Source: Brachyspira hampsonii
GTDB taxonomy: Bacteria > Spirochaetota > Brachyspiria > Brachyspirales > Brachyspiraceae
DNA length: 64,000 nt
NCBI RefSeq assembly: GCF_002214805.1
Contig: NZ_CP019914.1
Coordinates: forward strand, 2,604,001-2,668,000
Reading direction: 5' to 3'
Shown: positions 62,647-64,000 of the stretch, piece after piece
How the letters are laid out: each line of letters starts with the position of its first letter
Numbering within the stretch: position 1 is the stretch's first letter
Made by a program: the position numbers and the translations under genes
The notes under the pieces: generated by a model
What the model was told of the DNA's origin: nothing
Database searches by the model: none
The model's input: only the letters and a program-made list of their open reading frames with translations

Positions 62647-64000
62647 ATGTCATATATGAAAAAAGATAAAAAAGAAAAAAAGTCTTTTGATAATATTGTT
62701 TTAGGGAATGCTGCTTCTGAAGTAGTTGATAGATATGGTTCTGCTGTAAAAGAGCATTTTGTTGCCTATAGCGGTGCTGATAACGAAGCTGGTAAACAAT
62801 TAACTAAAGGATTAAAAGAGATTTCTCAATATAAAGTGAAACCTGAAAATAAATATTCTAATTTAAAACAACAGGCTGGTTTTTCTGCTGAAGTAAAACA
62901 TGCAGCTAGAAAAAATGCTGAAAATATTATAAATAAAAATGGCGAGAGAGTAGTAAGAACAGACGATGTGGGAAGAGTTAATGATCAATTATATGATCAT
63001 GTTACTTATGATGAGCATGGCAATATTATAGAACAATCCCAAATGAAATTTGTAGGAAAGAATTCTAGCGAAGCTCTGCAAAAATTAGCTTCAAAAGACT
63101 ATCAGAAGTATTTAGATAATGATGTTCCTATAGATGTACCTTCAGAACAGTATGCAGGTATAAAAATAGAAGCAGAAGCAAAAGCTAAATCATGCTATGA
63201 ACAGGCTGAAAGATTAAAACAAGATGGAAAATTAGACATAGCCGAAAAAAAAATTGAAGAGGCTAAAAAATACGAAAAAATAAGTAAAAATGTTAGAAAA
63301 AGTGAATTATCTAGTGATGAAGCTATGGAGGCTAGGTTAAATCCAGAACTTTCCACAGCAAAGGACATTGCAAAACTAGGGCATAGGGCTGGTTTAGAAC
63401 AGGCAAAAATGGGGGCTGCCATTGGAGGAGGCATATCTATAATAAGAAATTGCGTAGCCTGTTTTAAAGGAGATAAAGAGCCAGAAGAGGCTATAATGGA
63501 TGTTGCTCTTGATACAGGTAAAGCAGCAGCATTAAGTTATACTACAGGTTTCACAGGAAGTGTTATAAAAGGAGCTATGCAGAATTCCAAAAATACTATG
63601 CTTCAAAATGTATCAAAAACTTCTATGCCTGCTATGATAGTTAGCACAACTTTGGAAGTAGGAACAACTTTTAAAAAATATTTCAGCGGAGAAATAGACG
63701 GAGTTCAGTGCTTTGAAGAACTTGGTGAAAAAGGTGTTTGTATGATGTCATCAAGCATGTTTGCTGTTGCATTTCAAGCTGCAATTCCTGTGCCTATTGT
63801 AGGAGCTTTAATTGGAAGTATGGTTGGATATGCTTTCAGCAGTGCTTATTATAAAGAAGTTTTAAATGTTTTTAAAGAAGCCAAACTTGCTCATGAAAGA
63901 AGATTAAGAATAGAAGCTGAATGTGCTGAGGCAATAAAAATGATCAGAGAATACAGAGAAAGATTAGAAGAACTTATATCCGAATATTTAATAGATCATA
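62647..64000 (+). CDS. Large unrecognised protein with glycine-rich hydrophobic segments, cut by the window end
   Basis: The frame is open from an ATG at 62647 (GAGGAG upstream) to the window end, 451 codons so far. The N-terminal 130 residues are mixed and polar. From about 165 to 240 there is a charged helical region (AEAKAKSCYEQAERLKQ, then EKKIEEAKKYEKISK). From about 250 come hydrophobic, Gly-rich stretches, including MGAAIGGGISIIRN near 255 and AAIPVPIVGALIGSMVGYAF near 378-397, with several Cys. A charged helix near the edge contains ERRLRIEAECAEAIKMIREY. The glycine-zipper-like segments suggest membrane insertion or a pore-forming effector. Codon use seems less AT-rich than its neighbours. 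I do not recognise the family. Confidence 0.65.
   Translation, partial: MSYMKKDKKEKKSFDNIVLGNAASEVVDRYGSAVKEHFVAYSGADNEAGKQLTKGLKEISQYKVKPENKYSNLKQQAGFSAEVKHAARKNAENIINKNGERVVRTDDVGRVNDQLYDHVTYDEHGNIIEQSQMKFVGKNSSEALQKLASKDYQKYLDNDVPIDVPSEQYAGIKIEAEAKAKSCYEQAERLKQDGKLDIAEKKIEEAKKYEKISKNVRKSELSSDEAMEARLNPELSTAKDIAKLGHRAGLEQAKMGAAIGGGISIIRNCVACFKGDKEPEEAIMDVALDTGKAAALSYTTGFTGSVIKGAMQNSKNTMLQNVSKTSMPAMIVSTTLEVGTTFKKYFSGEIDGVQCFEELGEKGVCMMSSSMFAVAFQAAIPVPIVGALIGSMVGYAFSSAYYKEVLNVFKEAKLAHERRLRIEAECAEAIKMIREYRERLEELISEYLIDH

Overview
The window looks like chromosome of a Brachyspira-type spirochaete; I cannot assign a species. The sequence is very AT-rich, codon choice is strongly A/T-ending, and TTG starts occur. 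Many proteins are small lipoproteins with a spirochaete-type lipobox. The gene families (FliS/FliO, a Bat operon, NagA fused to a NagB-like domain, DUF4340 transporter genes, RavA/ViaA) fit that genus. Most of the window is core chromosome: no transposase, integrase, phage structural gene or CRISPR array was seen.

Layout. 1-4.6 kb: the start of a divergent gene, then a Bat-type operon (VWA protein, TPR protein with an Asn/Gln/Asp-rich tail, BatD, TPR-SH3 protein). 4.7-8.6 kb: mnmA, two tandem thioredoxin-fold lipoproteins, a family 2 glycosyltransferase. 8.65-9.16 kb: a 0.5 kb non-coding interval with inverted repeats. 9.2-13.6 kb: a DUF362/ferredoxin protein, a 5'-nucleotidase lipoprotein, and an 8-oxoguanine-deaminase-like amidohydrolase. 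The amidohydrolase has a near-consensus promoter and a purine (guanine-type) riboswitch in its leader. 13.6-20.8 kb: a membrane protein, DUF4253, an SH3-like lipoprotein, ptsI, mtnN, an aldo/keto reductase. 20.9-23.0 kb: fliS, a CBM48-like lipoprotein, fliO, tRNA-Ser(GCT). 23.1-25.0 kb: a coupled two-gene unit of an ABC/OLD-type ATPase and a small protein with a PD-(D/E)XK-like motif. This is the best candidate for an undescribed defence or toxin module. 25.1-30.6 kb: an amino-sugar/glycan locus with a NagA fused to a degenerate NagB domain, a second degenerate NagB, and a heparinase II/III-like lipoprotein.

30.7-37.0 kb: a coiled-coil protein, secG, a one-TM protein, the bifunctional NAD(P)HX repair enzyme, a membrane protein combining HU-like and LysM-like segments, and trxA. 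37.1-38.2 kb: a MarR regulator and a YczE-like membrane protein. 38.4-42.5 kb: fabF, acpP, fabG and a GlmM-type phosphohexomutase. 42.8-48.3 kb: a protein with two cyclic-nucleotide-type domains, a frameshifted tag gene, and a set of co-directional genes (a possible anti-sigma-like protein, a sigma-70-like protein, a DUF721-like protein, a TPR protein, two small unknowns). 48.5-52.9 kb: a cysteine-desulfidase-family Fe-S protein, a galactokinase-like gene, seven 72-bp tandem repeats, and prfB with its programmed +1 frameshift. 53.0-57.7 kb: two related outer-membrane proteins, pgsA, and a DUF4340/ABC-2 transporter operon. 57.9-61.1 kb: ravA-viaA. 61.2-64.0 kb: a lone sugar/iron-type ABC ATPase, then a large unrecognised gene cut by the window end.

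The most notable observations are five. (1) A guanine-type riboswitch sits in front of an 8-oxoguanine-deaminase-like gene. (2) The ATPase and putative nuclease genes are translationally coupled. (3) Two NagB-like proteins have both lost key catalytic positions, and one is fused to an apparently intact NagA. (4) The 72-bp repeat array runs right up to the prfB ribosome-binding site. (5) A large hydrophobic unknown protein lies at the right edge. All calls come from reading the sequence and recalled family knowledge. No database search, folding program or base-composition calculation was run.
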